From Pogona vitticeps (lineage: Eukaryota > Chordata > Lepidosauria > Squamata > Agamidae): a DNA stretch of 64,000 bases. The notes beneath the pieces were generated by a model that was given only the letters and a program-made list of their open reading frames with translations, was not told the origin of the DNA and did not search any database. Positions 1 to 12,008 of this stretch are shown in pieces; within the stretch, counting starts at the first letter, position 1; the number at the start of each line of letters is the position of its first letter. The position numbers were made by a program, and so were the translations under genes. The DNA is taken from contig NC_135789.1 of assembly GCF_051106095.1 (NCBI RefSeq), forward strand, positions 25,603,264-25,667,263. Reading direction: 5' to 3'.

Positions 1-75
1 GCAGTATACAAACACCTTGAGAAAAATAATAAAATCCTACAGGAAAAAAAAATGGAGTGCTCCCCTCCCCCATGG

Positions 76-80
<5 letters not shown>

Positions 81-111
<31 letters not shown>

Positions 112-112
112 T
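81..112. repeat. (CA)n microsatellite
   Basis: A near-perfect CA tract of about 15 units in a PITPNM3 intron. Confidence 0.9.
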
Positions 113-289
113 TTCCCTGGTGTGGGGGGTGCCCGGGCCCCTCCTGCTTGGCCTGGAGCGGAAAGAAGGAGGGCAGCTCAGGAGGCTTTGCCTCCGCAAA
201 GCAGGAGGTTGGCTTTCATAACTCCACTTGTTCAGAAGTCGATCCTGCGTCACATGGAAAGCAATGCTCTCTGTCCGCTCCCCTTCCAG

Positions 290-3200
290 AATGTCACTTC
301 GAACCACCGGTCGAACGACGTCATTGCGGCCGAAGGTGGGCCCCAGGTCCTGGTTGGCCGCTTCATGTACGGCCCGCTGGACATGGTGGCCTTAACAGGG
401 GAGAAGGTAAGATGCTACTGGCTCCGGGAACTCCCTTCCAAGGTCTGATCTTGGCACATTTTTTTGCCCTCGAAGCCTGGCATGAGATGCAGGCCCCTTG
501 GTACCTATCGGAGCTGCCCGGCTCTTCGCCCTCGGCAGGGGCTGTCCCTCCCCCTCATCTTTCCGCCGTTGGACCAGATATCTTCTTTCCTGCCCTTGTG
601 TGGCTCTCAGCGCAGCTTATGAGCCCCGGATGCTTCTGCCATCCTTAACGTCTTCTGCCTCCAGGCCCTGGTGGTCGGCAGCCTTTCTGTCCCTGCGATG
701 GTCCGGGATGGCGGAGAGTCGGCAAAGGGAGGCCCTCCTTGGCGGATCGCAGGGGCTTTGGGCACCAGCGACGGTGGCTCTTTTCAGCTTCCGAACTCAG
801 CCAGGGAGAGAAGGCTAGGAGACATTTGCTTCCAACATGGTCCCTCTTCCAGGTCGACATCTTTGTCTTGACGGAGCCTTCCTCGGGGCGGTGGGTCTAC
901 TTTGACACGGAAATCACCAACAGTAGTGGCAGGATCTCCTACAACATCCCTAAGGAGAAGAGGCTGCTGGTCGGCGTCTACCCTATTAAGATGGTGGTCA
1001 GGTAAGGCTGGGTGCCCGGGGTGTCGGGGAGAAAGCCCCTGGAAGGGCTGAGAGGATTCGGGGGGGGGGAGATTGGGATGGAGACCCACCTTTGAAAGAG
1101 TGTCATTTGGGGAACGACGGACACCGAGTCCCTTCCAGAAAGAAATGTTGTTGTTCGTTTATTCATTTTTAAAAAATTTGTTTATTCATTCGTTTATTCA
1201 TTCGTTCATTCATTTTTAAAATATTTATTTATTTGAGTGCTAAAGCACTATTCTGGGTGATTTAACAGCGGGTTAAAACCAGTTGGGACATGGTGGGGTA
1301 TCCCCTTCTTCTGCCGTTTCTCTTAGAGGTAGAGCATAAGCTCAAAAGGTTATTTTAGCCCATCCTAGTGAATGATTTGGTAACCACTATCCTATCTGTT
1401 TCGTTCGTAATATACTGTGTAGTCATGCTAAGTCAATAAAATGAGCCCTCAGGGCGTTGCCAGTAGGCTCCACTGGCTCAGACAACGGCTTTCAACTCCT
1501 TTGCTCTCTCTGTGTGTTCTGTGATCACCCACACCTCTAGCGGAAGACTTTCGGTCCTCCCAGAGGAGCTTGGTCTGGGAGGATCTGGTGGGTCGGGCGG
1601 ACGACCTCGGGATCAGACGTAAATACAGAGTAAAAGGGGGTTAATTAAAATACCACGAAATATTTGAACCAGGAACAATCCCTGCGTCATCAAGTTGGAT
1701 CTGCTTGCCATTAAAAGCTGCCTGGAACAACCTGGTTCTCTTCAGGCCTATTTAGAAGCCATCTTTGGGGGGCGGGGGGCTGGAAGGGAACGTTGGTGAA
1801 TGACATGGGGGGGAGGGCGAGTCTGATGTCCCATCAGCCCCTGGGGCTTTGCAGTGGGGCCAGGCTTCTACCCTGACCCCAAGCTCCTTCTCGGCCCCCA
1901 GGGGAGACCAGAGCAGTGCCGTCAGCTACCTGACCGTCCTCCCCCGCGGGATGGAGTGTGTGGTCTTCAGCATCGACGGCTCCTTTGCGGCGAGCGTCTC
2001 CATTATGGGCAGCGACCCCAAAGTCCGAGCGGGAGCGGTGGACGTGGTCAGGTCAGAGGGGCTTCTTCCTCCTTCCTCACGAAGCGAAGGGGCCGGTGGG
2101 CAGGGAAGTAGGAGGCTCGCCTCTTAGCCTTCAAAGCAGGGTTGGGGGGGCTCATTCTTCACTTGCCCTGGGATATAGACCCTGTGCCACCTTTCGGCGA
2201 ATGGGCACGACCTAATGGGAGTTTTTGCAAAGGCTTTGCTGATGTCATGAAGGGAGGAGAACATCTATAGCCCAACCCTAAGCCTTCTGCTTCTACTGCC
2301 CCAATATTTATTTTTTTGGGGGGCTCTTTTATAGCCCCTGTATCACTCTAAGCCCCCCACACCTTCTTCTCTCTCATTCTCTCTCTCTATCCCTCCCGCC
2401 TGTGCAGGCACTGGCAGGATCTGGGGTACCTCATCCTCTACATCACGGGGCGCCCCGATATGCAGAAGCAGCGGGTGGTCTCCTGGCTCTCCCAGCACAA
2501 CTTCCCTCAAGGGATGATCTTCTTCTCCGACGGGCTGGTCCACGACCCCCTCCGGCAGAAAACCATTTTCCTCCGAAATCTCGTGCAAGAGGTAGGGCGG
2601 AGGTCAGGCGGTGGCGGTGGCAGTGGTGGCTGCTCCTGCCCCCTTGGCTCCCTTGTCCAGGCATTGGACAAATATTTTGTGGATGGGTGGATGGATGGCT
2701 CACTTTGCCCAAAGGAGCCTCGTGGCACAGGGGCTAAACTGCAGTCCTGCAGCCAAAACTCTGCTCAGGACCCAGGGTTAGGGTTCAATCCCAGGTAGCC
2801 AGCTCCAGGCTCACTCAGCCTTCCATCCTTCCAAGGTTGGTAAATTAAGAACCCAGCTCGCTGGGGGGGGGGCATAATGTGTAGCCTGCATAATTCACTT
2901 GTAAGCCATCCAGAGAGTGCTTTAAGCACTGTGGGGTGGGATATAAGCAACAACACACTTTGCTTTGATTTGGAGAGCTGTATCCCCACTTGAGGGCAGA
3001 GCTTTGTGTAGGGGGCCAATCTGGTCTGGTCCTCTTCTTTTGACACTGGCCTTGCCTCCTCTCCCTAGAGGAGGCCCCAGGAGCCCCCCCTCCTCCACAA
3101 GGCTTAGGCTCAAGCCCTGGAGGACCCAGGAGAAGGGCAAGGGGGCAATAGGTCCCTTCCGCCGACTTGATGTTGTGGGATCACCTTCTTCCTTTCTTCC

Positions 3201-4742
3201 CCCTCCTAAGAGCCACATCAAGATCTGCGCCGCCTATGGCTCCATGAAGGACATCTCCGTCTACAACGTCCTGGGCCTCACGCCCTCCCAGATCTACATC
3301 GTGGGCCGGCCGACTAAGAAGTACCAGGGCCAGTGCCAGGTAAGAGCCTTCTCTCTGATGGGCTGAAGGGGACCAGGGAGGCAAGGGCGGGAGGGAGCAG
3401 ACTGCCTGCCTAGGGAGGGAGGGAGGGAGGGAGGGAGGGAGGGAGGGAGGAAGGAAGGAAGGAAGGAAGGAAGGAAGGAAGGAAGGAAGGAAGGAAGGAA
3501 GGAAGGAAGGAAGGAAGGAAGGAAGGAAGGAAGGAAGGAAGGAAGGAAGGAAGGAAGGGCAGGTAACTCTGGGTCAGATGAACTCTGAAGCTCTGGTCAG
3601 GCTAGGCTCTCTCTGTCTACCTTTAGCTGGCTTGTTTACAAAATCTGTACCTGATCATACTGTACAGTTCCTGGGATCCTTTGGGCATTCCCAAGAACCA
3701 TAGAGAAGAGCAGTGCACTCCTTAACGTGGAAATGTAAAGGCAAAATGTTGAGTCGCATTTAAAGAAAGAGCAAAAGGAGAAGAGTTTGCAGCTGAAGCC
3801 GGTTAAACCAACAAGACCCAACTTTAGTCCTCATCTTATTCTTTCCTCTCGTTGTCTTGCCCTGGACAGCTGAGACTCTAGAGAAGTAGAAATAGAAATA
3901 ATCAGTTGGCTTGAAAGTTAGCAATGTGGAATCAGTTAATCTTTTGAGTTTGATAGATAAAGCTTTCTTTCGAATCGAGTTGTGTCTGCCTGCTAGCTTC
4001 GGGATATGTGGAAAGTGGGCTGACTTGAATTAATATAAAAACTGAATGACAGTGGGACCAGTATGCAACTTGGTTTAACTCCATTCTATGTAGGGGCTTT
4101 TATCAGACAGATGACCTTCCAGATTGCACCTCATTTTCACGGAGGTGTTTTCGCGCAGCTTGTAAATAAGCAATAGTAAGCATCAATCTGCTGTGGAGAA
4201 CTCTAGTTTATGCCATCCTTTGTCCCTCAAAATGGAGTCAAAGGCAGATTTAAGATCTATAAATGCCCCAAATAAAGATATGCTTTAGATATGCTAGAAT
4301 AGTTTTCCACCAAATGTTGCAGGATCAGGACCTGATCTAAGGTAGATTGTCCTGATCTGAAGCCCTCTTTTCCCTGTGTTTCTTTTTCTAACTTCCTTCC
4401 CTCCCTCCTTCCACCCTTCCTTCCTTCGGACAGTTCCTCAGCGAAGGCTACGCTGCCCACCTGGCCTCCTTGCAGTCCAGCCTTCACTCCCGACCCAAGA
4501 AGAACAATTCGCGCATGATCCTGCGGAAGGGCAGCTTCGGCCTCCACTCCCAGCCGGATTTCCTGCGCAAGCGGAACCATCTCCGGAGGACGATGTCCGT
4601 CCAGCAGCCGGACCCGCCCTCTTTGACCCCCAAGCCGGAGCGTGCCCAGAGTCAGCCTGAGCCGGAGAGGGACCATGACCGGCACCCGCCTCCGCTGGCG
4701 TGGGTCCGAGGGGGCATCCCTAAGTTTGAACCTGTCCCATAA
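290..4742 (+). CDS. PITPNM3: PITPNM3 (Nir1), six 3' coding exons; 5' end outside window
   Basis: The exons are 290-406, 853-1001, 1902-2051, 2408-2591, 3211-3339 and 4434-4742. All have AG acceptors and GT donors, the phases (0, 2, 2, 0, 0) fit, and the stop is TAA at 4740-4742. They encode 345 C-terminal residues of a membrane-associated phosphatidylinositol transfer protein. The motifs GRFMYGPLDMVALTGEK, SIMGSDPKVRAGAVDVVRHW, YITGRPDMQKQRVVSWLSQH and RMILRKGSFGLHSQP mark the LNS2 region and basic tail of the Nir family. The C-terminal KPERAQSQPE and final PVP fit PITPNM3 better than PITPNM1 or PITPNM2. Nir proteins act at membrane contact sites in phosphoinositide and phosphatidic-acid signalling; PITPNM3 lacks the N-terminal PI-transfer domain in mammals. 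The LNS2 acidic motif is degenerate: residues 112-116 of the fragment read SIDGS. The paralogue call is from memory of the families, not an alignment. Confidence 0.93.
2714..2955 (+). mobile_element. tRNA-derived SINE in PITPNM3 intron
   Basis: The element opens with GAGCCTCGTGGCACAGGGG (box A-like) and has a box B-like GGGTTCAATCCC near 2780. The body includes CTCAGCCTTCCATCCTTCC and ends with GGGTGGGATATAAGCAACAA, the style of tail seen in squamate SINEs. It sits between two coding exons in the sense orientation. The family assignment is from memory. Confidence 0.75.
3412..3557. repeat. (GGGA)n/(GGAA)n tetranucleotide microsatellite
   Basis: About ten GGGA units pass into roughly 27 uninterrupted GGAA units inside a PITPNM3 intron. 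The pure block is long enough to be length-polymorphic. Confidence 0.95.
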
Positions 4743-7700
4743 CGAGTGTGAGGATGGCGGGGCTGCGGAGGCGGCTGTGTGGTGGCTCTCACGCTTTGCC
4801 GTGTGGGGCCATCTACCCATTGAGATGCTCTTGGGCAGCTTCTGGGCCCGTCCGAGTGGACAGGACGGGCCTGGGCTCTGGTGGCGTCTGTCCCAGGGGG
4901 GACACGCCTGCCGGTTCCTCTCGTTTGTAATCACTTCTGCGGCTCCGCGAGCCGAGTGAGTCGTTTGCACCCACCACGGTCGTGACGCACGGGGCCGGCA
5001 AGCAAGCGAGCGAGCGAGCTTGTCTTTCAATGTTCACTTTGTTAGAAAATGTGCAAAAAGGGGGTGGGGAGCTCCTGACTCGTCCCACCGAAAGGGTGCC
5101 GCGCCAGCCACTCCCCGAGAAAAAAGGGCCGTGCTTTGGGGCAGCTGGGCCTTGGTCCCAAAGAGGGGGTGGGAGCGGGGGAGAGCCTGCTGGGAAGGAG
5201 GAGGTTTAAAGTGCAGAAGGGCCTCAGGTGGCCGTTTGCATCCTCCTCTGAGTAGGTCTCGGATTGGTACCAGACAGGGCAGGAGAGGCCAAAGAATGAC
5301 GAGGGGAAGTTGGGGGAGAAAAAGGATGAGCTCTCTCTCTCTGTCTGTCTGTTTCTCTCTCTGTGTTTCCGAAAAGACAGCCCTGCTTCCTTCTGCTGCT
5401 GCACAGATGTGGTTTTTGCTCTTGTTTTGTGGAACGCAAGGCAGACCCACAGGCGGGGATCTGTTGGATAAAACCAAATATCACCAGAAATCCATGTGCA
5501 CCTCTTTCCTGGCTACCCCCCCCCGGAGGTTTCTGTCCCTCTGCCGCTAAAGATTGTGTGTCGTACATGTCGAAGTCACCCCTTGCCTGGGTGCTTCCTG
5601 TGCTTGCCCCCCCCCCGTCTAGCCTTGAATCTGGGTTGTAAGTAGACAAGACGAGTCCATGAGTGTGTGTGTGTGTGTGCGTGCCCTGATTGTCTGCCTT
5701 CCACTCCCCATCCCTTAGGTACAGCTTTGCTTGAAAGCAGGCAGACCAGGGGACCCTCCTGGTCTCTCTCTCTCTCTCTCTTTGCCTGAGGAAGAAAGTG
5801 AGTGTCAAACTTGGGGGGAGGGGACCCCCTCAAAATCCCATTCAGAATTTTGCTGCAGTTGAACATCCCGTTTCTCCCCCCCTCCCCCCAGTTACACCCT
5901 CATCTCCAAGGAAAGCTCGTGGCTTACCAAAGGGGGAGGAGTGGTGTCTGTGCTTTGGAGGGTGGGAGAGCCATCTGGGAGGGAGGGGTTTGCTGATGAC
6001 CGTCCTCAGCACCCCTCCGGGCGGCCTGCCGTGGCCTGTCCTGCTTTTTCATACCTTTCATGCTGCTTTTCCCATCTCTGCAGAACGAGAGTCTTAGGGA
6101 GGTTAGTCTCCATTCTGGCTGGGCAGGTGCTCAGCACCCCCCACCAGTGGCCCTTGTGACCCGGCGCTGTCCCCCACCCTGGCCTCCTGCCTGACATTCA
6201 GTCTCCCACCCCATAGCGGCAGTCCAGAAGAAGCAAAAACCCCTTGGCCATTAAGTGTCATGGGGGTGAGCCAGCCGTGGCCTTTTCCCAGGTGATTGGA
6301 GGAGCCAGATTAGTCCGCGCAGGCATGGCACAGCCCACACCGGGCTGTTTAGCTGCAGAGTCTCTGGCAAGCTTCAAGGAGAGGGGTGGGGGGAATACCT
6401 GCCTTCCAGGGTCACCTGCCCCTGGGGTGGTCACCGTGTCCCAGACCCACAAACTACCTGGGCTGTCTGTCCCCCCCTCCACCCCCTCCAGTCTGCTGTC
6501 CCTCGTGCTCTGCTAGTTACCCTTCCCCTCTAACAGAGTGGTTCAGTTCAGACAGCCCTTGCCGGGGAGTGCAAGCCAGACACTTTCCATGGGACTACTT
6601 AGATGCTTTGATTCAGGCATTATTTGCCCCCCCCCTCCATCCCTCTCCAGGCGGCCGTTTGCCTCCGGAAGCCGAGCCACAACCCACGCAGCTACGGAGT
6701 GGATTTCCCCTGCCGTGGGGGGAATGGGGTTCATTTGAACCCTGGTGCAACCTTGAGTATTTGTGGGGCCGCTTGGCCCCCAGCTCAGGGCCATTAGCCA
6801 GACAGGATCCTTGCACCCGGTGGAGGTGCCGGAAGTGGCTAGAACGGGTTTCTTGCTGTGGATTCAGGATTCCCCCCATGGGCCATGGCTTTTGAGTACG
6901 CTTTGGATGCGTGCGGGGCTTTGAACCTTGACCCCTGCACCTCTGGCCGTGGGTTTAGCAAGAAAGCAACAGAAGATCCAGGTTAGACTTGGGAGAAACT
7001 TTCGAAGCCATGATGTTTGTGTGTGTGATAGGAACTGGAGGTGTTTGGAGGTGGGTGAGTTTGGTGATTCCTCAGCAAAGCAGGAACCTCGAAAGGGGAA
7101 CCGCAGAGGCCCATAGCAGCTGGAGAGGGCGTGAAGAGGGACGTTCAGCCTGAGATCTTCTGCTTTCAAGAGGCGGCTTTCCAGGTCAGAATCTTTCAAG
7201 GAGCTGTGATGTACCTCCACAACGACGAGCCTTCCTTCCTTCGTTCCAAGAGGTTCTGGGGCATGTGTGGAGTGCATCTACCTCCACATGAGGCAGCTCC
7301 GGAGCCGAAGATCACCGCATATCCATTGGGTGAGTTTCCTGGCAGGCAACTCCCCTTCCCATGTGGCTGAGTCTTCCCGGGATGGGAGGCTCTTCTCCGG
7401 TTGGCAAAAGGAGCTGCCATTACTGACGGCCAGACCTTAATCATCACAAGGAAGCTTCAACTTCAAAGCACCTGTGACTGTCAAAAGCTGGCTTTTGTTT
7501 TAACCTACTTTTTTTTTTTAAGCATAAATTCATGTCTCGGTTGGAAATTCTCATACAAGGACCCGATGGGTACAGATGTAAGGTTAGGGCGGTGTGTGTG
7601 TGTTATTCCCTTGTGATCAGCAGTCACTGGGGGCAGAAGGCGGGGGGTGTTTCCTCCATCTCTACCATTTGCCCTGGTTGGGGTCTGATTTTTGGCCCCC

Positions 7701-8365
7701 CCCCATCAGAGAGAAAGCTGAAGCAGGCGGGCAGTTGTGTGTCGGCTTGTCTTTGGGGGTTTGATAAGGCAGGATCCCAACCCTGGAAAGAGGGGGCCGT
7801 GGGACGTTCTCGTATAAAGACCTCGTTCTCCCCCTAGCGTGGAAGGGAAGGGATGCCTCTCCTGAATTTCCACGTGCTGGCTGGGCAAAAGCAAAAAAAT
7901 AATTTTAAAAAAATCAGGCAGTCAAGAAAGCAAAGACAGCAGCTTGCAATTTCTTTCCTGCTGCAGCTGGGTTTCCTAAGACCCAACCTACACAAGGCTC
8001 AGGAAATTATCCCTTCCCGAGAGCCGGAAAGCCAAGCCGCTGGTCCCGTGAGGTTTGAGCCGTCCTGCTTTCTCCTGAGTTGTTGATCGTGTGTGTGTGT
8101 TTGTGTGTGTGCGTGTATGTATGTGGTCTCTTGAGTCTTGGGGTCCTCCTCCGAGCGCTGGGAGGAGGAGGTGGGTGTCGTGTTGTGGTCACCAGTTTAA
8201 GTTGGTGTACAGCTATGACAGATGTTTACGGTGGGGGGAGGAGGGAGGGGGAGTTGAACCAGACCTTTTTGGAATGGTAAACATTTTATCTTATATTGAG
8301 CTGTTTAAAGAAAAAAAATCTAACCAATGTGGTCCTATTAAATAAACACCTTCCTTGCCTTTCGA
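4743..8365 (+). other. PITPNM3: PITPNM3 3' UTR (probable)
   Basis: No further coding exon is visible after the TAA stop. The first strong poly(A) signal on this strand is AATAAA at 8341-8346, followed by a T/G-rich stretch, which implies a 3' UTR of about 3.6 kb. The stretch carries CT- and GT-rich microsatellites (for example GT repeats near 5664-5680 and 8091-8130). A transcript end inside it cannot be excluded without RNA data. Confidence 0.55.
8341..8346 (+). terminator. PITPNM3: Poly(A) signal for PITPNM3
   Basis: This is a canonical AATAAA in an AT-rich setting, followed within 30 bases by T- and G-rich sequence. It lies about 500 bases from the opposing poly(A) signal of the next gene. 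Confidence 0.55.
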
Positions 8366-8452
8366 TATTGTATACCTTGATGTTTCTTTCTTACTGGGGG
8401 GGGGTCTCCCCCTTTCCTCCACCCAGCTGTCTCCCAAAAGTGCAGAGAGACA

Positions 8453-8585
8453 CAGATATTTATTGATTTATTCATTTATTTCAGATACTTGCATACTTAG
8501 TGACAAACACTCCTCAAGGAGGCGGCTGGCAATAAACATCACGGTACCACAAATAATGTTAAGCAGTGCAAATTTAAAAATCGTC
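8453..8585 (-). mobile_element. LINE-like 3' tail fragment (unclassified)
   Basis: A run of TTTATT units is followed by CAAGGAGGCGGCTGGCAATAAA, which resembles the antisense 3' end of a common reptile LINE or SINE tail. The piece is too short and decayed to name a family. Confidence 0.35.
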
Positions 8586-8601
8586 CCTAAAACAAGATAC
8601 A

Positions 8602-8844
8602 CAGTGGTGCCTCGCTAGACAGTTACCCCGCATGACAATTTTTTCGCTAGACATTGACTTTTTGCAATCGCTATAGCAATTCGCAAAACAGTGATTCCTA
8701 TGGGGGAATTTCGCTGGACAATGTTTGGTCCCTGCTTCGCAAACTGATTTTTGCTAGATGATGATTTGCTTTTCACTAGACAATGATTTCGCTAAAGAGC
8801 AATTTCAGTGGAACGGATTATCATCGTCTAGCGAGGCACCACTG
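8602..8844. mobile_element. MITE family A, copy 1 (short form)
   Basis: Terminal inverted repeats begin CAGTGGTGCCTCGCTAGAC and end with the reverse complement GTCTAGCGAGGCACCACTG. The interior repeats TTCGCTAGACA-like units, making the element internally palindromic. There is no transposase, so it is a non-autonomous DNA transposon. The right flank is TA; the left flank reads CA, so the target duplication is degraded here. Copies at 16783, 43586 and 52376 show clean TA or near-TA flanks. Confidence 0.88.
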
Positions 8845-8868
8845 TACACGAGTCCTTTGGCCCTGAGC

Positions 8869-8874
8869 TTTATT
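8869..8874 (-). terminator. Poly(A) signal for chemokine gene 1
   Basis: TTTATT on the + strand gives AATAAA on the - strand about 280 bases past the stop codon. The MITE at 8602-8844 begins just beyond the expected cleavage site. An ATTTA pentamer (- strand) lies at 8968-8972 within this 3' UTR. Confidence 0.5.
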
Positions 8875-9149
8875 CGCACGGCGAGTCCTCTTGGCAACAC
8901 AGTCAACAGCCAGCCGCCTTTTCAAAGAGGAAAATAATAAAAGTTTATAAAATAAACATAACAAACATAAATAAGGTGCATTCTTTCAAACAAAACACAC
9001 TTGAAATAAACATTTTAAGTTATTACTGTGCAACTGTTACAAGAGGGGTCAAGTATTAGCGTCCTCGCCAGACCCCCCCCATCCGAAGGGTGGATGGCCT
9101 TTCTATGGCTTCTGGGGGGGGGGAAGGGGGGGAGGTAGAGCCGAGGCTG

Positions 9150-10556
9150 TCAGTTTCTTTTATTCTGGAGAAATTCGATGTAGCTCTTGGCCCAGTCTGC
9201 CTGGGGATCGGCGCAGATCCGCCTGTTTTCTTTTGTAATAAATCTGCAGAAAAGACAAGGGATTTTTTTAGTGGGGGGAATTAGTCAGGAGTGCCTCTTC
9301 TTTGCTTCCAGGGGGTGTAACAAAGGAAGGAGAGGCGTGACCCTGTGAAGGGCTCCCTCAAACTCATGGCTGAATACTTACATGATAGCCGGCTTTGGGC
9401 ACATGGAGTTTGCATATTCGAAGGAGACCAGGAGTTTCCGAGGAACTTGTCTCTTTGCGTACGTGAAGCAGCAGAGGCTGGGGTCTGCGAAGGAGGCAGC
9501 AAAAAGGAGCGGATGTGAGCGGATCGTGGCCCTGGAAGTCCCAGACGGAGAGACTCGGGTCAGGGCAAGGAAGGAGAGCTGTGGGGTGCCGTAGATCTCA
9601 GACTCCCAGACAGAAGGGGCAGCTGGCTTTGGGAATTCTGGGAGTTAGGGTCTTAAAAGGTAACTTTTCCTGAGCTCAGATCAGAATATAAGCAATCCTA
9701 CCGGGATGTAACTGGATGGGTACCATGGGGGATAGAGACAAGCTTTCTTCATCCCCTGCCACAGACACACAGATTTGTGTCTTTCTACACCCCTTCCTCT
9801 AAGTGGTCCCTCAAAAAAATTAATTCCAGAGCTCTCTACGTGTGTACAGTTTTATATTTCACTTTTGGAGTGAAAATATCGGAGGCAGACCAGCTCTGGG
9901 GGTTCCTGAACAATATGATCTGGGTCAGACTGGTCATTCAGGAGAATGAGCCTTCTTACGGGGTAACCTTTCTGCCCCGACCCATCTCCCCATCAGTAGG
10001 ATTGCTTCGGGAGTCAGCCTGGCAGATGAAGCCTGCATCTACCTTCCAGTGACCACCTGGAAAACAACGCTCGTAGGAATGCAAGGTACAGAGGTGAGGA
10101 AAATCTTGTGATAAAACGACGCCTTTCCTCATTTGGAGGAGCACCTCGTCTAAACACAAGCTAAGGGTAATCTCTATTTTGAATCCAGATAGTGGCTTGC
10201 TTTCTCGTCTCCCAGTTCAGTAGAGGCAGCTGGAGATCAGCAAGTGCAGCCACACTGGCTACGTGGTCCCCTGGTAAGGCAAAGCCCCCACCCCAGCTAT
10301 TGATGGCCCCCCCTGAAAACAGTCCTACGTGTTCAGGTGGTGAAAAGCATGCCTGGAGGAGGTGCCATCTAGAGTAGAAGGAAGGGCTTCTGGTCTTTGT
10401 AAGACGGAAGCCACCGGCTGGAGGAGCAGGGCCCGGCTTTGCCGTGGAGGTCTGAGGAGGACGCGAAAGTGGCTTACCAGCATGGGCTTCAGCCTGGAAG
10501 TGGATGAAAGGAGAGGTGATCAGCAGGACGGCCACGACAGCCACGGAGGAATGCAT
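9150..10556 (-). CDS. CC chemokine 1, three exons, 91 aa
   Basis: The exons, in - strand order, are 10556-10478 (26 codons plus one base), 9484-9382 and 9243-9150. The donors are GTAAGC and GTAAGT, the acceptors end in CAG, and the phases are 1 then 2, as is standard for CC chemokines. The start has a CACCATG context and the stop is TGA at 9152-9150. A hydrophobic signal peptide (about residues 1-24) precedes the CC pair C31-C32; the third and fourth cysteines are C55 and C71. RRICADPQADWAKSYIEFLQ is a typical chemokine C-terminal helix. The protein should be secreted and attract leukocytes through a G-protein-coupled CC receptor. It falls within the CCL3/4/5-like group, but I cannot assign an orthologue. 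The gene converges on PITPNM3. Confidence 0.93.
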
Positions 10557-10683
10557 GGTGGCTCTTGAAGGTGAGAAGGCGGTGGCAGCGGTGGGGATCT
10601 CTGGCGAGGTAGCAGAAGCAAGCCGGGGGTGATCTTTCAGAAGCTCTCCTTTGCTCCACACTGAGCATCGGCCCATCGCTCCC

Positions 10684-10694
10684 TCTTTATATCG
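10684..10694 (-). promoter_or_regulatory. TATA box of chemokine gene 1
   Basis: The - strand reads CCGATATAAAG about 130 bases upstream of the ATG, so the 5' UTR would be roughly 100 bases. It fixes the orientation and the first exon. Confidence 0.75.
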
Positions 10695-10718
10695 GAGGGC
10701 GCCTTGATCAAGAAGGGC

Positions 10719-10728
10719 GGGGATTTCT
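10719..10728. promoter_or_regulatory. Kappa-B-like site upstream of chemokine gene 1
   Basis: GGGGATTTCT differs at one position from the NF-kappa-B consensus GGGRNNYYCC and lies about 30 bases upstream of the TATA box. This placement is expected for an inducible chemokine promoter. Confidence 0.45.
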
Positions 10729-12008
10729 TGGAAGTGACCCGGATGCCTGCTCAGTGACATCACAGCCCAATTTCTGCTAAGTCTAGAAAACTGTGAATGG
10801 AAAGGGCCTCCAGAGAGGAAGTGATTTCTGCAACCTCTCCTGATCCACCGAGAGCTGTAGCAATTTTAAAGCCAAGAGAGAGAGAGAGAGAGAAGAGGAG
10901 GAGGAGGAGGAGAAAGAGGAGGAGGAGATGATGGTCTCCAGCCAGAACCTTGGGGCCGAGGGCAATGAGTCTGTTCTGGCAGGAAAAGGTTCTTGGCACC
11001 AGGCTCTGGAAGGGGAGCCCATCTCACTTGTTCCAGATGCATGTACGGGATCTGGCTTGCCTTCGCTTTCAAGAAGCCCCGGGTTGAGGCTGCAGGAAAG
11101 TCTTCTGGGAAGGATCCCACCTGGTGCCTTGTTGCTGCCTGTGAGCAGATGGATTGGGTCCATCTTTTCTGAGGAGGAAAGGGGTGGGAGACCCACAGGA
11201 AGGCAGCCAGGCCAGAAGGCGCTGCAGGCAGGGTCTCCTTGGTGGCCGAAGGCAGAGTCTGACTGGGGAACTGGGGTGTGGGGGCTCCCAGGCAGGGGGT
11301 CCAGTGAAAGGCTTCCTGGCTGGTTTACCTGAGACGGGCATCTCTGCCGAAAACTGGGCAGAACTTGGGGGAAAGGCCCCCCAGGACCAGCAACGAGACG
11401 CTACGGATTGTTGTCCGAAGGAGATTTGGAGGCAGGGAGAAGAGGTGTTACCAAACACTGAAACAGGTGGGCCATGTGGGGCCATCCAAACGTAGTGGGG
11501 GCTGCAGGTCCCCCCCAGCCCTTGTCAGCTGCACCAGTGGCGCAGAATGCTGGGGTTTGTAGTCCAGAGGCAACTAGAGAGCTTTTCATCCATCCATAGT
11601 GGAGAAGGTCCTTAGAAGGCCAGAAGGTGAGAAATGACTCCGAGTGCTCTCCTCTGTCTCTCCGCCGAGAACATGCCCTGCAGCGGCTAAAGCAAGGGCC
11701 TCACTCTGTCTACAGCCCTCCCAACCAACTGAGGAGGATGTCTTCCCAGGAATGCCATGGCCTGATCCTCGTCCTTTCACAATTTCTTCTGAACCACAGG
11801 AGACACAGAGAAAAGGCTGAGTCACAGAAGTTGCCTGCCTGGGACCTACGTCGGTTTGCACTGGGCTGGCAGTCTGCCGTGGCCCCCCTCTGGCTCCCAA
11901 ATTCTCCAGAATGTCAAGTTCAGCACGTTCGAGAGATGTTCAGTTTTCTGAGGAACAAGCTGGAGGGTGGAGGGATGCCAGGAAACCCTATTTGTGGGTA
12001 TAAGGTTT

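Noticed and set aside
3412-3557. CRISPR-like array
   Set aside because: It is a pure tetranucleotide microsatellite without spacers, in a vertebrate intron.
4257-5030. 257-residue open frame on the - strand
   Set aside because: It is antisense to the final PITPNM3 exon, whose + strand protein is unmistakable.
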